A DNA stretch of 64,000 bases from Staphylococcus carnosus (GCF_900458435.1 NZ_UHCT01000001.1:2418001-2482000), one strand, 5' to 3'. Shown: positions 20,094-36,697, numbered from the stretch's first letter. Notes: a model not told the origin generated them from the sequence alone. A program made the numbers and translations.

Positions 20094-20350
20094 GAAATAA
20101 CGCCCCTTTCAATGAGCTGCAATTTTTGCATTCTCGTATATGTTTTAATTTGATATTCACGTTTCATAGCTTCTGATTTCGTTTCAAAAGCTTCTTGATA
20201 AACAAGCTTTACTGGCCGGCGTGTTTTAGTATATTTCGCCCCTTTCCCAGAATTATGCTTTTCAACTCGTGCTATGACATCATTGGTATACCCTGTATAA
20301 AGACTGCCATCACGACATCTCACTATATATATAAAATATTTATTCTCCAT
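20090..20350 (-). CDS. GIY-YIG domain protein (UPF0213, YazA-like)
   Basis: This 86-residue stand-alone GIY-YIG nuclease domain shows FIYIVRCRDGSLYTGYTND (YIV and YTG corresponding to the GIY and YIG elements), the conserved KHNSGKGAKYTKTRRP and the C-terminal MKREYQIKTYTR. It resembles the nuclease module of UvrC and homing endonucleases, but this family's role is unproven. It overlaps its upstream methyltransferase neighbour by 11 bases and rsmI by four, the conserved three-gene cluster of Firmicutes. Confidence 0.92.
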   Translation of the reverse strand: MENKYFIYIVRCRDGSLYTGYTNDVIARVEKHNSGKGAKYTKTRRPVKLVYQEAFETKSEAMKREYQIKTYTRMQKLQLIERGVIS

Positions 20351-21068
20351 AATATATCGCTCTCATTTCCAGTGTATACTCACCATCATCTTGATACATA
20401 TAAAAAGATGGCTGAATGTCTAAACCAGGTTTCCCATCCTTACGCCCTTCAACAATAATCGCATGTGCATCTTTACTTTTCTTACTATATATAAGCGTCA
20501 ATTTTTTCGGTTCAATTCGTGCTGCACGATAAGTCGATAATACATCCATCAAACGTTCAGCACGATGAACCATAATTAATCTTCCGCCTTGTTTTAATAA
20601 ATGGCGTGCTGCTTCTACACAGTCTTCTAAAGTACATAATACTTCATGACGTGCAATTTTATGTGCTTCTTTTTGGTGTTGATGCATCTGTGCAGTTTTA
20701 AAATAAGGCGGATTACAAGTTACCACTGTATATTGAGAGGGAATAAAATCTTGACGTACATTTTTCAAATCCATTTCATAAATTTGAATACGTTCTGACA
20801 ATTGATTATGTTGAATACTGCGTTCAGCCATATTTACAAGTTGCGGCTGAATTTCAATTGCATCAATAGGGTGCTGTCCTTTATGTGATAATAATAATGG
20901 GATGACACCATTTCCTGAACACAAATCCATCACTTTATCGTTTTTTCGCAAATGAGTAAAGTGTCCTAACAATAAAGCATCTGTCGAAAAAGAAAATACC
21001 TCATCATTTTGAATAATCTCTAAATCTTCTTTTAACAGACTATCCAAGCGTTCATTTTCTTCTAGCAT
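20340..21068 (-). CDS. tRNA1(Val) (adenine37-N6)-methyltransferase family protein
   Basis: This Rossmann-fold methyltransferase of the YabB/TrmN6 type has the SAM loop VMDLCSGNGVIPLLLS and the adenine N6-methyltransferase motif CNPPYF. I start it at the ATG at 21068 (MLEENERLDSLL), matching the S. aureus start; no strong SD is visible. A longer frame back to 21131 would begin inside the yabA terminator hairpin, so it is unlikely. The substrate in Gram-positives is not established. Confidence 0.9.
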   Translation of the reverse strand: MLEENERLDSLLKEDLEIIQNDEVFSFSTDALLLGHFTHLRKNDKVMDLCSGNGVIPLLLSHKGQHPIDAIEIQPQLVNMAERSIQHNQLSERIQIYEMDLKNVRQDFIPSQYTVVTCNPPYFKTAQMHQHQKEAHKIARHEVLCTLEDCVEAARHLLKQGGRLIMVHRAERLMDVLSTYRAARIEPKKLTLIYSKKSKDAHAIIVEGRKDGKPGLDIQPSFYMYQDDGEYTLEMRAIYYGE

Positions 21069-21099
21069 ATTCATCTCTACTTTCATTAATATGTATAAA

Positions 21100-21147
21100 G
21101 AGCGAGACAGAAACCTATTTGAATGTTTCATAATCCCGCCCTTTTTT
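21100..21147 (-). terminator. Hairpin terminator after yabA
   Basis: GGGCGGGATTATGAAAC pairs, with some G-T pairs, with GTTTCTGTCTCGCTC and is followed by T-rich sequence. Similar GGGCGGGA/TCTCGCTC hairpins are frequent between staphylococcal genes. Confidence 0.6.
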
Positions 21148-21219
21148 AAAAATTTGCTGTATCTTATTATTCTATATGAGTCCCATATAAGCTATATAAT
21201 AGAAGAAACACGTCACAAA

Positions 21220-21609
21220 TCAAGATTGTTCTTCTAAAGTTTGTAAGCAAAACAAGCAATCTTCGCCATGGCGATGTTTACCAAACAAATCACCCTTACA
21301 AATATGAAAACCTTCTTGGTATAAAATCGCTAAATTTTCTTTACTGCTGAGACGATGTTTTCTTTGTTGATGTTCTTCTTGTTCTTCTTTTGATTCATGT
21401 GTTTCAGTATTATCTTGTATATCTGAATGCAGTCCGCCTTCTTCAGAACGTCCGATTAAGCGTTTCAGATGATTGTTTTCTACTTCCAAAGCTACATTCT
21501 CTTCAACGAGTTCCATAGCAATTGTTTTTAACTCAGCCATTTCTTGATACAAATTTTGTACGTTGCTTTCAAGTCGCATGAGTCGTTCCATTAAATCTCT
21601 ACGATCCAA
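21220..21609 (-). CDS. yabA: Replication initiation control protein YabA
   Basis: This 129-residue protein has an N-terminal leucine-zipper coiled coil (MERLMRLESNVQNLYQEMAE) that tetramerises and a C-terminal zinc-binding part (CKGDLFGKHRHGEDCLFCL). YabA binds DnaA and the DnaN clamp to prevent re-initiation in Firmicutes. The central linker (HESKEEQEEHQQRK) is low complexity. It follows ricT by 14 bases, in the usual holB-ricT-yabA operon, and is closed by a hairpin terminator. Confidence 0.94.
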   Translation of the reverse strand: MDRRDLMERLMRLESNVQNLYQEMAELKTIAMELVEENVALEVENNHLKRLIGRSEEGGLHSDIQDNTETHESKEEQEEHQQRKHRLSSKENLAILYQEGFHICKGDLFGKHRHGEDCLFCLQTLEEQS

Positions 21610-21623
21610 CGCAAGTGGCCTCC

Positions 21624-22430
21624 TTAATATATCTCTTCTAAATCTTCAACTGAATATTCTAAAGGTTGTTCAAGACCATCCACTTTGACTTGCATTGAAA
21701 TGTCCAGCATATTAAGACCGACCACAGTACCTTTTCCATCTGGTGTTTCAATTTTAGTACCGACATCCGGCAGTTGTTCACGAGCAGCTTCGTAATAATC
21801 ATTTTCATATTTCAAGCAGCACATTAAGCGGCCGCATGCACCAGAAATTTTTGTCGGATTTAATGATAAATTCTGGTCTTTTGCCATTTTAATAGATACC
21901 GGTTCAAAGTCTCCTAAAAATGTAGAACAACATAATGAACGGCCGCATGGTCCGATTCCGCCTAATAATTTCGCTTCATCACGTACACCGATTTGACGTA
22001 ATTCAATACGTGTTCTTAAACGTGATGCTAAAATTTTAACGAGCTTTCTAAAATCAATACGATCATCTGCCGTAAAATTGAAAATCACTTTAGATTGGTC
22101 TAATGTATATTCACAATTGACTAAACGCATTTCAAGTTCTAATTGCTCAATTGCTTCTTTACAAAACTGCATAGCTTCGTCAGCTTCTTCTTCATTGCAA
22201 GCATGCTTTTCTAAGTCTTGTTCTGTTGCTACACGGATAATCGGTTTCAATGGTAAAGTAACATCTTCTGCCTCCACATCTAATGCACCATCTTTAACTG
22301 CACCGATTTCCACACCGCGTTTTGATTCTACTACAACTCTGTCACCACAACAAAGTGTAATATTTTGAATTGGGGCATAATATTCGAGTTTCCCAGCCTT
22401 TTGAAATTGTACGCCTATAACCTGTGGCAT
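21624..22430 (-). CDS. ricT: PSP1 domain protein RicT (YaaT)
   Basis: This 268-residue protein starts MPQVIGVQFQKAGKLEYYAP and carries the family's cysteine-rich core (CGPCGRSLCCSTFLGDFEPV, then CGRLMCCLKYE). In B. subtilis, YaaT with YlbF and YmcA forms an Fe-S-containing complex that governs RNase Y-dependent mRNA maturation. The stop of holB is directly adjacent to its start. The cysteines needed for cluster binding are all present. Confidence 0.95.
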   Translation of the reverse strand: MPQVIGVQFQKAGKLEYYAPIQNITLCCGDRVVVESKRGVEIGAVKDGALDVEAEDVTLPLKPIIRVATEQDLEKHACNEEEADEAMQFCKEAIEQLELEMRLVNCEYTLDQSKVIFNFTADDRIDFRKLVKILASRLRTRIELRQIGVRDEAKLLGGIGPCGRSLCCSTFLGDFEPVSIKMAKDQNLSLNPTKISGACGRLMCCLKYENDYYEAAREQLPDVGTKIETPDGKGTVVGLNMLDISMQVKVDGLEQPLEYSVEDLEEIY

Positions 22431-23357
22431 TTAGCCCACCCCCTTAATTACAATTTGCTCAAATACAAGCATCGGATTCACATTTTGTGTCAATTTCTTA
22501 TGCGCTTCCGTTATATGGTCATACATATGCGTTAACTGTGTGTAACTCAAGTGTTCCGCATAATGTTTAATATCTGTCTCCATTTCAGAAAAAACCAAGT
22601 GTCCCGAAGTCTCAGCTTTTTCATGCATAATATCTTGGAAAAAAGCATTCACAACAGATAATGTCAGCTGCTGCAACTTTTTATTTTTAGCTGTTTTCAT
22701 GAGATCTACTAAAGCAATTAACGCCATTGAACGATTTGAGAGTAATAGTTGACACCAATTTACAATATTTTTTCTAAGTGCCACCAAATCATATTCTTCA
22801 TTCAATGCACGTGCTTCTTCAATTTGTGTCGTGTATGTACTGAGCATCTCTGCGATAGGTTTAGAAATGTCTTGTTCTTCAAGACGTTCTATTAATTTTT
22901 CTTGCGACATCGGTCTGAAGTAAACGTGTTGGCAACGTGAATGAATTGTACTCAAAATTTGTTCTGGCTTGGTAGAAAGTAAAATTGCAATCGTATTTTC
23001 AGGAGGTTCTTCTAAGAATTTTAAAATACTGTTTTCACCTTGTACAGTCAATTTTTCAAATCCATCGATAATATATACTTTATGCGTCCCTTCAACTGGA
23101 AGTTGATTCATAGCATGTACGAGTGCTTCGATTTTCTCTTTTTTGATATTAGATTCTTCTGTTGAAACATATCTAAAGTCTGGATGATTCAGTTCATCAA
23201 CTTTCGCTTGGCATATTTCATTGTCATTGCATAAAATTAATTTCGCAAATGCCATTGCAGTCTGCTGCATCGTTTGGCCATCATCGCCTTCAAATAAGTA
23301 GGCATGCGAAAGTTTGCCAGATTGATAAGCATTCGTCAATCTTGATAATTCATCCAT
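22431..23357 (-). CDS. holB: DNA polymerase III subunit delta'
   Basis: This 308-residue clamp-loader subunit shows LSHAYLFEGDDGQTMQQTA in place of a functional P-loop, KVYIIDGFEKLTVQGENSIL, the conserved EEPPENTIAILLST and the SRC-like SRCQHVYF. Delta' does not bind ATP productively, and the divergent Walker A here agrees. It is the first gene of the holB-ricT-yabA run. Confidence 0.95.
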   Translation of the reverse strand: MDELSRLTNAYQSGKLSHAYLFEGDDGQTMQQTAMAFAKLILCNDNEICQAKVDELNHPDFRYVSTEESNIKKEKIEALVHAMNQLPVEGTHKVYIIDGFEKLTVQGENSILKFLEEPPENTIAILLSTKPEQILSTIHSRCQHVYFRPMSQEKLIERLEEQDISKPIAEMLSTYTTQIEEARALNEEYDLVALRKNIVNWCQLLLSNRSMALIALVDLMKTAKNKKLQQLTLSVVNAFFQDIMHEKAETSGHLVFSEMETDIKHYAEHLSYTQLTHMYDHITEAHKKLTQNVNPMLVFEQIVIKGVG

Positions 23358-23530
23358 TCAGTTAACTCCTTTTACGTAATGAAAGGGAGTAAGAACTTGA
23401 GTAAATACAGGGTTTGTATCTCACAAAACCCGTTTTCACGCTTGTCCCGACCCCCACTATTCATAAAGAGTATAAGATAATAGAGCAGTCGCCCCTTATC
23501 TATGCTCTTTTTGCTTAAATTATTTAATTA

Positions 23531-23881
<351 letters not shown>

Positions 23882-24070
23882 TTATAGCATATCTGATGGT
23901 ACAGCTTGTCTCAAATTTTAATAGAAATCGCCTAGATGTCATAGAAATTTCATTTCATTTTTTCTATCGTTTTCGAGTGAAAACCAAGTTGAATATAACA
24001 AATATTTATCAAATTATACTACGCGAGCATAATAACGCGCAACAACTTATCAGTATATTCAATATATTTA

Positions 24071-26036
<1,966 letters not shown>

Positions 26037-26102
26037 TGGTTTCGCAACCTTTTCTAAAATATTACTTCTATTTTAACATAAACACTTAGTTAAAAAAGGA
26101 TA

Positions 26103-26128
26103 AAAAAAAGAGACCCACACGGGTCTCA
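26103..26128 (-). terminator. Terminator of the rRNA operon
   Basis: GAGACCCGTGTGGGTCTC (stem 26110-26127) is followed on the minus strand by eight T, directly after 5S rRNA. Confidence 0.92.
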
Positions 26129-26132
26129 TAAT

Positions 26133-26248
26133 TGCCTGGCAACGTCCTACTCTTGCGGAACGTAAGTCCGACTACCATCGGCGCTAAAGAGCTTAACTAC
26201 TGTGTTCGGCATGGGAACAGGTGTGACCTCTTTGCCATTGTCACCAGA
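26133..26248 (-). rRNA. rrf: 5S ribosomal RNA
   Basis: The minus strand starts TCTGGTGACAATGGCAAAGA and ends CGTTGCCAGGCA, about 116 nt, with the usual GGCATGGGAACAG complement in the middle. It is the last gene of the operon. No tRNA follows before the terminator. Confidence 0.95.
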
Positions 26249-26262
26249 CAATAGAATGATTA

Positions 26263-26290
26263 TACATTCAAAACTAGATAGTAAGTAATT
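26263..26290 (-). other. 3' half of the 23S rRNA processing stem
   Basis: TTACTTACTATCTAGTTTTG on the minus strand pairs with a near-perfect complement at 29365-29392 in front of 23S rRNA. Together they form the long helix that RNase III (and Mini-III) would use to release pre-23S rRNA. Confidence 0.7.
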
Positions 26291-26320
26291 ATCAATTCAA
26301 CCAATCAAAACTTGAAATTG

Positions 26321-31040
<4,720 letters not shown>

Positions 31041-31110
31041 GTTATGATTTGTTTGACTAGCTCATAAAAACTAATTTGTTTTAAAACGTCCTAAGACGTT
31101 TGTTAATTTG

Positions 31111-31146
31111 GAATTAACGTTGACATATTGTCATTCAGTTTTCAAT
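31111..31146 (-). other. 5' half of the 16S rRNA processing stem
   Basis: The leader segment GAAAACTGAATGACAATATG (minus strand) is complementary over about 33 bases, with a few mismatches, to 29416-29449 after 16S rRNA. The helix encloses the whole 16S transcript, as expected for RNase III processing. Confidence 0.7.
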
Positions 31147-31174
31147 GTTCATTTTTTCTGACTCACAAGAGTTA

Positions 31175-31203
31175 ATTATACTCTCTTTTGAAAGAGAAGT
31201 CAA
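31175..31203 (-). promoter_or_regulatory. rrn promoter P2
   Basis: TTGACT, a 17-base spacer and TATAAT on the minus strand, about 130 bases before 16S rRNA. The spacer contains the inverted repeat CTCTTTcaaaAGAGAG. It is close to consensus, as expected of an rRNA promoter. Confidence 0.85.
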
Positions 31204-31280
31204 CACTTTTTTAAAAGTTTTTTAAAATTAATTTTGTGAAGATTTGTTAAAAATTTGTTTTGTTCTTTCAACAGTTACTA

Positions 31281-31309
31281 ACTATACAGGGTTTTATACC
31301 TTTTTGCAA
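31281..31309 (-). promoter_or_regulatory. rrn promoter P1
   Basis: TTGCAA, a 17-base spacer and TATAGT on the minus strand, about 100 bases upstream of P2. Tandem promoters are usual for rrn operons. Confidence 0.6.
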
Positions 31310-31483
31310 CCCTTAAAAATTACACTTTTACAGCTCGGAAGCCTTGATACGCTTGAATTTCCGTACTTTTAGAACACTTATTGAATCAATGTTCGCTTTA
31401 ACGCATTAATGTGAGCGCATTCAGTTATAATACCCTCTTTCACGTCATTAAAAACCAAACTTTATTTTTTCTAAAAAACTTAA

Positions 31484-31531
31484 AAAAAATAACAGCATCC
31501 TGTGAAACTGCTTGTTTCACAGGATGCTGTT
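31484..31531 (-). terminator. Terminator after recR
   Basis: AACAGCATCCTGTGAAAC forms an 18-bp perfect stem with a five-base loop and is followed by eight T on the minus strand. It insulates the rrn promoters from the recR operon. Confidence 0.93.
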
Positions 31532-31539
31532 ATTGAATT

Positions 31540-32136
31540 CTACATTTCTGTTCTGCCTTCTATAGCACGAGATAACGTTACTTCATCCGCATATTCCAAA
31601 TCTCCGCCGACTGATAAACCTTGTGCTAAACGCGTTACTTTAATTCCTATAGGTTTAACCAATCTGGAAATGTACATCGCAGTAGATTCACCTTCTAAGT
31701 TAGGATTCATTGCTAGAATTAATTCTTTAACCTCTTCATCTTTTAAACGTTCAATTAAAGAAGGAATATTGATATCCTCAGGACCAATACCATCCATTGG
31801 AGAAATAGCACCATGTAATACATGATACAAACCTTTATACTCTCTCATTTTTTCCATAGCAATTACATCTTTATCATCTTCTACTACGCAAATCACTGAG
31901 CGATCACGTTGTTTGTCATTACAAATGTAACAAGGGTCTTCTTCAGTTATATGTCCACAGACACTGCAATATGTGAGTTCACGTTTTACATCTACTAATG
32001 CCTTTGCAAATTGGACAACGTCGTCTTCCTTCATATCTAATACATGAAAAGCCAGACGTTGCGCCGTTTTCGGCCCAATGCCTGGCAATTTCATGAAACT
32101 ATCAATTAGTTTCGAAATCGGTTCTGGATAATGCAT
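31540..32136 (-). CDS. recR: Recombination mediator RecR
   Basis: This 198-residue ring-forming protein helps load RecA with RecO/RecF. Features are the helix-hairpin-helix [18 protein letters not shown], the four-cysteine zinc finger ([16 protein letters not shown]) and the Toprim motif ([16 protein letters not shown]). It lies six bases downstream of ebfC in the conserved dnaX-ebfC-recR operon. Confidence 0.97.
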   Translation of the reverse strand: MHYPEPISKLIDSFMKLPGIGPKTAQRLAFHVLDMKEDDVVQFAKALVDVKRELTYCSVCGHITEEDPCYICNDKQRDRSVICVVEDDKDVIAMEKMREYKGLYHVLHGAISPMDGIGPEDINIPSLIERLKDEEVKELILAMNPNLEGESTAMYISRLVKPIGIKVTRLAQGLSVGGDLEYADEVTLSRAIEGRTEM

Positions 32137-32142
32137 CAGTTA

Positions 32143-32460
32143 TCACATTCCAGGAATGTTCAAGCCTTTAGTGTGTTTGCCTAAACGTTCTGATGTTAAT
32201 TCATCTGCTTTATTCATTGCTTCGTTTGTTGCAGCTAACACTAAGTCTTGAAGCATTTCAACATCATCTGGGTCGACCGCTTCTTCATCAATCACTACAT
32301 CTACAACTTCCTTATGGCCAGTTACGACAACTTTAACCATACCGCCGCCTGCTGAACCTTCAACTTTTTCGTCTTTTAATTTTTCTTGCTCTTCAGCCAT
32401 TTTCTTTTGCATTTTTTGCATTTGTTTCATCATTTGTTGCATATTTCCGCCACCGCGCAT
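32143..32460 (-). CDS. YbaB/EbfC family nucleoid-associated protein
   Basis: This 105-residue protein starts [20 protein letters not shown], with the methionine/glutamine-rich helix typical of the family. Its beta core is [20 protein letters not shown]. The start at 32460 follows a perfect SD, AAGGAGGAT. It forms DNA-binding dimers and is conserved between dnaX and recR. Confidence 0.95.
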   Translation of the reverse strand: MRGGGNMQQMMKQMQKMQKKMAEEQEKLKDEKVEGSAGGGMVKVVVTGHKEVVDVVIDEEAVDPDDVEMLQDLVLAATNEAMNKADELTSERLGKHTKGLNIPGM

Positions 32461-32663
32461 AATATATATCCTCCTTGATTTTCTAAGTTTGTTTAGTTTT
32501 GAGTTAATGTCTGCTGACATAGTGAATATTGATTATTTCAATAAACGTTTTCCTATAATTAGCTTTTACTTATTATTATATAGAAGAAACACGTCTCACT
32601 TTTCTCTATACCAGTATTGATATAGTGAATTATAACATATCCACGTCCCGTCTTTCGACAATA

Positions 32664-34415
32664 TTAATCTTCATCAGTGATATGAACTGTATCTTCTCCA
32701 AACATGTCTTTTGCCTTTTGTACGATATCGACTTCTTGTTGTTCTGGTTCGTTCGCACTTTCTTGCGAAGCATTATTCGCTCCACCCTTTTTTCGATTTT
32801 GAATATATTCAGAACGCACTTGCAGCCATTGATCTGCTGGCACACCCACAACTGATACATTTTTATTAATAATACTACGTACAACTTCTTCTAAATTACT
32901 ACGTTTCTCATCATCATCATTTACAATTTCACAATGGATTTCCGCTTCAAATTGTACCAATACACTTTTCTCGCTTGCAGCTACCGGTATAGAGTTCTGC
33001 AATAAACTTACCAAGGCTTTTTGGTTATGATTTTTAGCATGATCAATAACTTCTTGCCAATGATCTTTTAAAAGCTTGATATCTTCTTTATTCGCACTAT
33101 CCAACACCTTAGCAATTTGTGTCATTGAATATGAATTCTTGCTTCTTCGACGTCCACGTGAATTGCTTTTTTGTTTAGGTGGTGTGTTCGTTGACGTTAC
33201 GCCTTGTTGTTTTAATGCATTCAATTCTTGTTCCAAGTGCTCTAAACGCTGAAGCAATGCACTACTTACATCATTATTCTGCTGAGCAGGTTGTGGTGCA
33301 CTAGGTGCTTGATGTGCATTTGCAGAATGCATATCAGGATTAGCAACAGGTGCGTCTCCTTCTTTAATCAACTCAGCCATTTTGACAAGCAACACTTCAA
33401 AATGAACATTTTGATTTACACTGAAACGAACCGAGACTAATGTATCATTTATTAAATCAATCATTTTATAAAGTGTATCTAAATCAAATGCCATCAACGC
33501 ATCATATTCTGTTTCTCTTTGTGCTGTCTTATTCATAATCGTATCACGTACAAAATAGATTAAATCATTGATTAAGCGATTTACTTCTTTACCTTCAGCG
33601 ATAAATTGATGATAACGCGCAAATGCATCTTTAACTTGTCCATTTGCAACATCATTTAATAACGCATTTAACGAAGCTTCATCTACACTGCCTGTCACAT
33701 TTAATGCATCTTGCAGTGTTAAATGTTCATCACCAAATGCGATGGCTTGGTCCATAATACTCAATGCATCGCGCATACCGCCTTCAGAAGCTTTTGCTAT
33801 AAAAGCAATGGCTTCATCATCATATTCAATATGTTGCGATTCTGCTACATAACGCAGACGTTCAATAATTTGGTCCAAACCTATTGCTTTAAAATCAAAA
33901 CGTTGCGCTCTAGAAATAATCGTAGGCGGAATCTTATGCGGTTCTGTAGTTGCTAGAATAAAAATAGCATGTGCCGGCGGTTCTTCTAATGTTTTCAACA
34001 AAGCATTGAATGCACCTGTTGTGAGCATATGAACCTCATCTATAATATAGACTTTATATTTTGATTGCGATGGTGCGTATTTTACCTTATCACGAATATT
34101 ACGAATCTCATCAACACCATTGTTACTTGCGGCGTCAATTTCGATTACATCTGAATTAGATCCTTGAGTGATACTTTTACAAATATCACATTCATTACAC
34201 GGTTCTCCGTCTACACTATTTGGACAATTGATGGCTTTCGCAAAAACCTTTGCTATACTCGTCTTCCCAGTACCTCTTGGACCGCTGAAGATATATGCAT
34301 GTGATTGCTTGCCCTTTGCAATAGCATTTCGGAGCGTCTTAGTTACATGCTCTTGACCGACTACGTCATCAAAACTCTGTGGTCGATACATTCTATATAA
34401 AGCTTGATAGTTCAA
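32664..34415 (-). CDS. dnaX: DNA polymerase III subunits gamma/tau
   Basis: This 583-residue clamp-loader ATPase begins MNYQALYRMYRPQSFDDVVG. It has Walker A IFSGPRGTGKTSIAKVF, the four-cysteine zinc module (CPNSVDGEPCNECDIC), Walker B VYIIDEVHML and the SRC motif SRAQRFDF. The C-terminal tau part (from about residue 440) would bind the polymerase and helicase. Between the two halves a run of six A followed by G (33172-33166) codes for QKS. In some bacteria such runs produce gamma by frameshifting, but here the reading frame is not the E. coli one. It heads the dnaX-ebfC-recR operon. Confidence 0.96.
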   Translation of the reverse strand: MNYQALYRMYRPQSFDDVVGQEHVTKTLRNAIAKGKQSHAYIFSGPRGTGKTSIAKVFAKAINCPNSVDGEPCNECDICKSITQGSNSDVIEIDAASNNGVDEIRNIRDKVKYAPSQSKYKVYIIDEVHMLTTGAFNALLKTLEEPPAHAIFILATTEPHKIPPTIISRAQRFDFKAIGLDQIIERLRYVAESQHIEYDDEAIAFIAKASEGGMRDALSIMDQAIAFGDEHLTLQDALNVTGSVDEASLNALLNDVANGQVKDAFARYHQFIAEGKEVNRLINDLIYFVRDTIMNKTAQRETEYDALMAFDLDTLYKMIDLINDTLVSVRFSVNQNVHFEVLLVKMAELIKEGDAPVANPDMHSANAHQAPSAPQPAQQNNDVSSALLQRLEHLEQELNALKQQGVTSTNTPPKQKSNSRGRRRSKNSYSMTQIAKVLDSANKEDIKLLKDHWQEVIDHAKNHNQKALVSLLQNSIPVAASEKSVLVQFEAEIHCEIVNDDDEKRSNLEEVVRSIINKNVSVVGVPADQWLQVRSEYIQNRKKGGANNASQESANEPEQQEVDIVQKAKDMFGEDTVHITDED

Positions 34416-34495
34416 TTACTTTCGCACCTCCGAATACAAATCATCATTATTATAGCATGCAGAACCAGCTCAACGCGATGATACAATTTGCATCA

Positions 34496-35020
34496 TTATA
34501 TATTTTCTAAAACTAATTTACCTTGCGGACAAGCATCTAAGCTGTCCCATAAGAGAAAAATACTGAACTGATCAATATCTTCATCATCCGGTACTTCTAC
34601 TGAGTAATTTGAAAGCGGCACAAATCCTAACGAACGAAAATACTCCGGTTCGCCTTCAACAATGATTTCATTATAACCTGCCTCTTTGGCTCTGCTTTCA
34701 ACTGCTTCTACCAATGCTTTTCCTATACCATATTCTCTATAATCTTCTTTTACAGAAAGTGATTTAATCATTAAAGGACGTTGTAAATCTTCTCCGTTAA
34801 TAATCATCTCTTCCATTAATAAAATATGACCCACAATTTCGTCTTCATCTGTACGTGCAATCATTTCAAAATCAGGATTATAATTCGGTATACGTCTTAG
34901 TCTGCGAAGGCTGTCTTCATAATATTCCCCTTCAAATAACCCTTCGCTGTCTTTTTTATTTTTTAAATGCGCAATAATCGCATAATCGTTCTCTGTCACA
35001 GTTCCTAGTAAGATTTGCAT
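34496..35020 (-). CDS. GNAT family N-acetyltransferase
   Basis: The 174-residue protein shows the acetyl-CoA loop LSVKEDYREYGIGKALVEAV (R/Q-x-x-G-x-G/A type) and the following EYFRSLGFVPLSNY, which shapes the acceptor site. The acceptor substrate is unknown. SD GGAGGGGAT precedes the ATG. It is transcribed towards dnaX, with 80 bases between them, and may share its transcript. Confidence 0.88.
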   Translation of the reverse strand: MQILLGTVTENDYAIIAHLKNKKDSEGLFEGEYYEDSLRRLRRIPNYNPDFEMIARTDEDEIVGHILLMEEMIINGEDLQRPLMIKSLSVKEDYREYGIGKALVEAVESRAKEAGYNEIIVEGEPEYFRSLGFVPLSNYSVEVPDDEDIDQFSIFLLWDSLDACPQGKLVLENI

Positions 35021-35256
35021 AAAATCCCCTCCATTGAATTGGGCAAAGTATTAGATTCATTATAACGTAAAACTTCTTGTTCTCTTATCATTTAGGATAG
35101 CGTCTTGAAAATTATCAGGAAAAATATTAGGATAATATAGTTACTAAATGTAAATTTTGTAAATATATTATTAAAAATGTGGTAAGATATTGAGTAATCA
35201 GTATTATGAACTTGTATTTATATTAGATGATAAATCAGCTAAGGGAGGCGTTATGA

Positions 35257-35463
35257 ATGGTTATCAAAAATAAATCATATACTATTTTGGGGATAGTATT
35301 TATGGTGTTGTGCTTAGCTAGCTTTGCCACAATGCATAATATCTGGATGATTATTCCAGGATTTGTATGCGGTGTACTTTTCTTAGCTTTCGGTCTACAT
35401 TTCAAAGATAGAACAGAATTACAAAAAAGTAGATTACACAAAAAAGAATTACAAAGTGAGTAA
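35257..35463 (+). CDS. Small two-helix membrane protein of unknown function
   Basis: This 68-residue protein has two hydrophobic helices (about residues 8-26 and 29-47) and a basic, hydrophilic tail (KDRTELQKSRLHKKELQSE). AAGGGAGG lies about ten bases before the ATG. It stands alone between GNAT and MFS genes on the opposite strand, is followed by a strong terminator, and is therefore likely a real single-gene unit. No function can be assigned. Confidence 0.7.
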   Translation: MVIKNKSYTILGIVFMVLCLASFATMHNIWMIIPGFVCGVLFLAFGLHFKDRTELQKSRLHKKELQSE

Positions 35464-35504
35464 AAAAATGCGGTATGTCTCATAAAGGCACACCGCATTT
35501 TTTT
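35463..35504. terminator. Bidirectional terminator
   Basis: AAAAAATGCGGT and ACCGCATTTTTTT enclose a loop of about 17 bases. It serves the small membrane protein on the plus strand and the MFS gene on the minus strand. Confidence 0.88.
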
Positions 35505-35506
35505 AA

Positions 35507-36697
35507 TTAATATTCCATTGTTTTATGTTTACGTCCATGTAATAGGTAGTATAAACCAATGACAAGAACTAATAATACAGCCATTGCAAAGTAAAGATTA
35601 CGATAACCGAAACTGCCGATTACTATTCCAAGCAAAGTCGGACCAGCCCCAGCACCTAAATCTGCAAAAATATAGAAAGTTGAAGTTGCAAGACCGATTT
35701 TTTCTGGTGGTGAAGCTTGAATAGCAATTGTTTGGAATGATGGAATCAGTGTTCCATAACCAATACCGATAAAGATAGCTGAAATAAGCAATAACCAACT
35801 GCTATGTGCTACACCAAGCAATACTAATCCAAGTATAAAGGCGATTAAAACCGGATAAACTACTTTATTGGCACCATAGTTATCAAATACTTTTCCTGTT
35901 ATAGGACGAACTACAAAAGTACTAACTGCATACACTACAAAGAAGAAACTTGCTGCACTTGCAAGACCGATGTGAGCCGCATAAGAATCCAAGAATGCAA
36001 GCACACTAGAATATGCAATACCTACAAAAACAATAACTATAGAAATCGGTACTGCTTGTTTTTGGAAAAGTTGTGCCAATCCTTTGGGTTTTGCTGCTTC
36101 TACTTTTTCTTCTTTTTCTTTGTTCAATGAAGGTTGCTTAATATTAGAAATGAACAGCGCAAGAACAGCTGAAAGTAAGATACAAATCAAACAAACTACA
36201 AAGTTGCTTTGGAAGTTCAATTTCTGATTAATTAAAATACCTAAGAACGGACCGATTGCTGAAGCAACTGTAGTACTAAGCGCATAATAACCAATGCCTT
36301 CGCCTTTACGGTCTTCAGGAACAATAGTAGATGAATACGTACCTGTAGTCGTTGATGACATACCGAATGCCAAACCGTGAATCAATCGTACAATCATGAG
36401 TACTAATAGACTATGGATTAAGAAATAGAGTCCGATTGCTATAAATGAGAAAACCAGACCGAAGAACAGTGTTTTCTTCAGATTGAGTTGATCAATATAT
36501 TTCCCAGTAAATAAACGGCCGAACAACATGCCAATGATGAAAATTCCTGCTGCGAGGCCGCCCATTGCTTCATTCGCATGGAAAGTATCTATCGTAAAAG
36601 TCGTTACTGTTACGATTAATGCGTAATGAATAATATACATAAGGAAGTTGATCACTGTAATGAAAATGAAGTCTTTCGTCCATAAATTGCGATACAT
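35507..36697 (-). CDS. MFS transporter
   Basis: The 396-residue protein has about 12 hydrophobic helices and the MFS signature GMLFGRLFTGKYIDQLNLKK between helices 2 and 3, with a charged central loop (NKEKEEKVEAAKPKG). It resembles drug- or metabolite-efflux members of the YfkF/YwoG kind. The substrate is unknown. It is divergent from a LysR-type regulator gene with 130 bases between, suggesting that regulator controls it. Confidence 0.9.
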   Translation of the reverse strand: MYRNLWTKDFIFITVINFLMYIIHYALIVTVTTFTIDTFHANEAMGGLAAGIFIIGMLFGRLFTGKYIDQLNLKKTLFFGLVFSFIAIGLYFLIHSLLVLMIVRLIHGLAFGMSSTTTGTYSSTIVPEDRKGEGIGYYALSTTVASAIGPFLGILINQKLNFQSNFVVCLICILLSAVLALFISNIKQPSLNKEKEEKVEAAKPKGLAQLFQKQAVPISIVIVFVGIAYSSVLAFLDSYAAHIGLASAASFFFVVYAVSTFVVRPITGKVFDNYGANKVVYPVLIAFILGLVLLGVAHSSWLLLISAIFIGIGYGTLIPSFQTIAIQASPPEKIGLATSTFYIFADLGAGAGPTLLGIVIGSFGYRNLYFAMAVLLVLVIGLYYLLHGRKHKTMEY

